Source of the DNA: Membranipora membranacea
Lineage: Eukaryota > Bryozoa > Gymnolaemata > Cheilostomatida > Membraniporidae
NCBI GenBank assembly: GCA_914767715.1
Contig: OU612068.1
Span: 31,558,001-31,622,000 of the forward strand
Direction of reading: 5' to 3'
DNA: 64,000 nucleotides
Shown: piece by piece, positions 61,337 through 64,000 of the stretch
Layout: each line of letters opens with the position of its first letter
Position numbering within the stretch: the stretch's first letter is position 1
Notes under the pieces: model-generated
Told to the model about the DNA's origin: nothing
What the model saw: only the letters and a program-made list of their open reading frames with translations
Databases searched by the model: none
Program-made: the position numbers and the translations under genes

Positions 61337-61595
61337 AGGGGGGTCTTTCAATTAGAAACAGCCAAAATCGCAATATTATCGCTCACTCACTGAGTGAGCG
61401 ATACCTGCTAGGGGTCTCGCTTTCAGATCGCTCAGTCACTTGATGGAACTATATACATTCTGAGTGAGCGATTTGGGAGCGATTTTCTCTAATTGAAACA
61501 CCGAGTGAGTGATAATTTTGAGCGATGTGATAGTGATGTGATAGTGATAACGTGCTTTAGTAAAGGATCACTCTTTCTAATTGAAAGACCCCCCT
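61337..61595. mobile_element. MITE, about 260 bp, with perfect 22-bp terminal inverted repeats
   Basis: The left end at 61337-61358 starts AGGGGGGTCTTTCAATTAG. The right end at 61574-61595, ending CTAATTGAAAGACCCCCCT, is its exact reverse complement, and one further C/G pair extends it. The interior repeats GAGTGAGCGAT in both orientations, including a near-perfect palindrome at 61379-61403. No clear target duplication is seen. A related end is at 52847. Confidence 0.88.
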
Positions 61596-63272
61596 GAATA
61601 CCATGTATAAGAATAACAATGTACTTGGGAGCTGACAATGGGACTAAATTATGGAAGGATGATATTTCGAAGCTTCATGTAAAGGTTTACAATAGACTAA
61701 TCAAACATGCCCTACAATAGGAATATTTGTGGTCATTGATCAAACAAAGCCATACTCTAAACTGCAGCTCTTTTTGTGTGTACTTCAGGAGTTGTCTCTT
61801 ATCGTTAATTGACCACACCCTATTGTGCTGTTCACAGTAACTGCATATGATTGGCCAGTTGATGGTGATGTCAGTTACCTAGTGAATGGAAATAGCTTGG
61901 CTGAGTCATTACATGTGGGATAATCGCCTACAACATTTTGTGGATTTATGTTGTAAGGTGTGAATGACAGCTCACACTAGTTGAACCAAGGCGTAGCTGT
62001 ATGTTGTAGTTCTATTACCTAAGACCACTTGGGAATATTCTGTGAAATCTCATCACTAGCAGCCATCGATCGAGTGTTGGACAGACCTCTTACCTGAGGA
62101 TAGATAGGCGGATTGTGTATAATGGTATTGCTGTCTTGCAGGTAACACGATCTCATGTGCCCAGGTGAGTTCACTAGTTACTCCATTATTTTTGTGCCGT
62201 TACTGATGCTGATTTTCTTCTCTACCTTATGTTTGCCTGTTAGATTATTGATCTGCTTAATTGGAATGCTAAGTTTAAAGCTGTTGTTTTGTCTGTAAGT
62301 TCTCGGTTACCTAGTTCTCCTTGTTGTAATGTTAAACGCTAAGCATGATGATTTAAACATGTAAAATTACTAAGTTTATCGGTATATCCTCATCCGTTAG
62401 AACTAGAAGTCCAAAATTATCACAAATCCAGGTTTACTCCACGAACAATGATTTCCAAACTTCATTAAATGTGATATGAAAATATTGTGTATGTCATCTA
62501 ACTCCTAGGCGGTCTCTTTGTTGACCCATCAGAGGCGAAGCTGATGAATCATAATTTTAAGTCCTTGCCTACCGTATCTATCCTACCTGATGTGTGGCTT
62601 CAGTATTGTCTAGGGTGTTTACGTTTAGCATGTCTCAAATATAATATTAGAACTATAAACATGTATATACCGTACATTACCCTGTGAGTATGTAGGGCCT
62701 GAACTACCCATCTGAAACTTTTTTATAGCGTGGTTGTTACCTAGATGAATATGAAGTGGCACATGGAACATTCTACAATCCTCTTATATGCGCTGGGTGG
62801 GGGGGGGGGGGGAGGTATAGGCATCTGGAGTTACAAGCATGTATACTTTGCCAATGTCCATTATCAACCACCCATTGATAATTGATTGGAGTATACATGC
62901 TTGTAACTCCAGAGTCCTATGGGGGAGGGGGGATCAGGTGTAATTATGATCACAGTTAACTGTAGTGTAGTTGAGAGTTTATGGTTTTCATGTAGAGAGA
63001 AGCTAGGGTTTGGTCTCATCAGGTACACCAGGCACACCTGATCAGTTATTCACATGATACCTAATCCTACACTTGAGAGGAGAATCATCTCAGCTTATAA
63101 TAGTTAGTTGGGAAGCTCATGATTTAATATTTATTCAACACTGTACTCTTGTTGCCAAATTTTAATAATTTATCCATAAGAGTTTGCAGCGCTTGCCAGG
63201 TATAAGAAATTATCTTGCCTGCTCCGGTAGGCATATGTGAACTGAGTGTGATTATTTTTTGCTTTTTTGCAG
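61596..63272. other. Intergenic or 5' intronic region with hairpin
   Basis: It contains the hairpin at 62825-62912 and a short splice-site-bounded segment at 62142-62164 (TTGCAG before, GTGAGT after) that could be a 5' UTR exon of the gene at the right edge. No coding sequence is recognised. Confidence 0.4.
62825..62912. repeat. Hairpin with perfect 23-bp arms next to poly-G
   Basis: Arms 62825-62847 (CTGGAGTTACAAGCATG...) and 62890-62912 are exact reverse complements. An inner TTATCAA/TTGATAA stem lies inside the loop. A run of about 14 G and a second G-rich block flank the outside. Confidence 0.85.
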
Positions 63273-63393
63273 GTTTTTATGTTGATGACTTATAATAATA
63301 TAAAGCCGATAGACATGGTGCTCAACGGATTATTTCGATGTTTTACATTATCACTACTCTTACTTATCACACAACTACACAATAGCCACACAG
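63273..63393 (+). CDS. Possible first coding exon of a secreted or membrane protein (partial)
   Basis: The segment has an acceptor (TTTTTTGCAG) on the left and a strong donor (GTGAGT) on the right. From the ATG at 63315 it reads MVLNGLFRCF and then TLSLLLLITQLHNSHT, a short basic start plus hydrophobic core like a cleavable signal peptide. Two upstream in-frame ATGs (63279, 63285) would add a polar N-terminal extension. The exon ends in phase 1 and no further exon is recognised before the window ends, so the product is unknown. It could be a chance open segment. Confidence 0.4.
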
Positions 63394-64000
63394 GTGAGTG
63401 AGATGATGGATACTGTAGGCACTGTTAGTTTTTAGACTGAGCTGCACTGCACACCCAGTAGTATGGCCGCTGAACTGAGAACTTGTTTTGTATTTAGTCA
63501 GCGTAATAAGCAAAAGAATTTGTAGAGAATGCCATTGAAAGCTAACATAATAATGAGAAGAATCAGATCTTTTGTCATTATGCAGACTATTATAGATTTG
63601 TATTATGATTTACATTTGAGTACCACTTTGTAAAAGTCATATAGGATTGGTTATTCCCTATAATGAAGTCAGTTCGGTATAGTATGTTTTTCTAAGATAT
63701 CTCACATGAACAAATTCTGAGAACAAACTACTGAAGTTATCAAAGTTCATAGAGAACATGATGTATTCATGTGCAGTGATACAAATAACCGGGAGAAGAA
63801 AATGCAGCTCTTGATCATCTAAGTTATGATAGCATACTTGTGCCCTTGGATCAAATTTATCGGCCTAGCAAAATTGCTATATCAAACCATTCATTGTTGT
63901 GATATATGAGACCTGCCAGAAACTATAGGCCTAAGTGATCGATTTGGGAACCAATTTGCCCAAGGCCGATGAACAAGGATTAGGAGGATTTGACTCAACA
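63394..64000. other. Right edge, no feature recognised
   Basis: If the preceding exon is real, this is its intron. Nothing coding is visible. Confidence 0.4.

Overview
This is a window of nuclear DNA from an animal, AT-rich, with about eight protein-coding genes whose coding exons are short and bounded by GT-AG introns of roughly 0.3 to 3 kb. The genes are conserved metazoan families. The rest is transposable-element debris: degenerate LINE-type reverse transcriptases, inverted-repeat DNA elements and simple repeats. The ubiquitin E2 and AAK1-like proteins are clearly animal but fairly diverged from vertebrates, so a marine invertebrate, perhaps an early-branching one such as a sponge, is my best guess. 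The sequence alone does not prove the lineage. There are no operons, ribosome binding sites or CRISPR arrays.

Layout, left to right. 171-7658 (+): a Tamalin/CYTIP-like PDZ plus coiled-coil scaffold, with its 5' end uncertain. 11715-13086 (-): UBE2F, the NEDD8-conjugating E2, with its last short exon not found. 13.1-21.2 kb: a repeat-rich block containing a tRNA-derived SINE-like unit, a complete 1.23-kb inverted-repeat transposon with a 10-bp target duplication, two broken LINE reverse transcriptases, a perfect 30-bp palindrome and a 0.65-kb duplicate of part of the UBE2F locus fused to the second reverse transcriptase. 21465-23717 (+): VPS25 of ESCRT-II, complete, with a good candidate minor-spliceosome (U12) intron. 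24.2-30.6 kb: more mobile DNA, namely a 2.1-kb long-inverted-repeat element with an 8-bp target duplication, a small hairpin element, and a 1.24-kb retroelement fragment flanked by a 29-bp direct repeat.

31007-33987 (+): an AP1AR (gadkin)-like protein. 34782-37542 (-): a five-exon gene I cannot name, encoding lysine-rich, EF-hand-like and ubiquitin-like segments. 38675-48400 (+): an AAK1/BMP2K-type kinase with a possible 15-nt microexon and a 1.27-kb foldback element in one intron. 50026-53821 (+): UBE2D, complete. 56059-60421 (+): NUDT12 with ankyrin, zinc-ribbon and Nudix parts, a C-terminal SKL and four tandem copies of one splice acceptor. 61336-61596: an inverted-repeat MITE. 63273-63393: a possible first exon of a secreted or membrane protein running off the right edge.

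Several genes share a membrane-traffic and ubiquitin-like theme (VPS25, AP1AR, AAK1, UBE2F, UBE2D). I read this as coincidence of neighbourhood, since animal genes of this kind are transcribed separately and nothing here suggests co-regulation. I found no new multi-gene system. The most unusual signals are the quadruplicated splice acceptor in NUDT12, the UBE2F-LINE chimera, the U12 intron in VPS25 and the intronic foldback in the AAK1-like gene.
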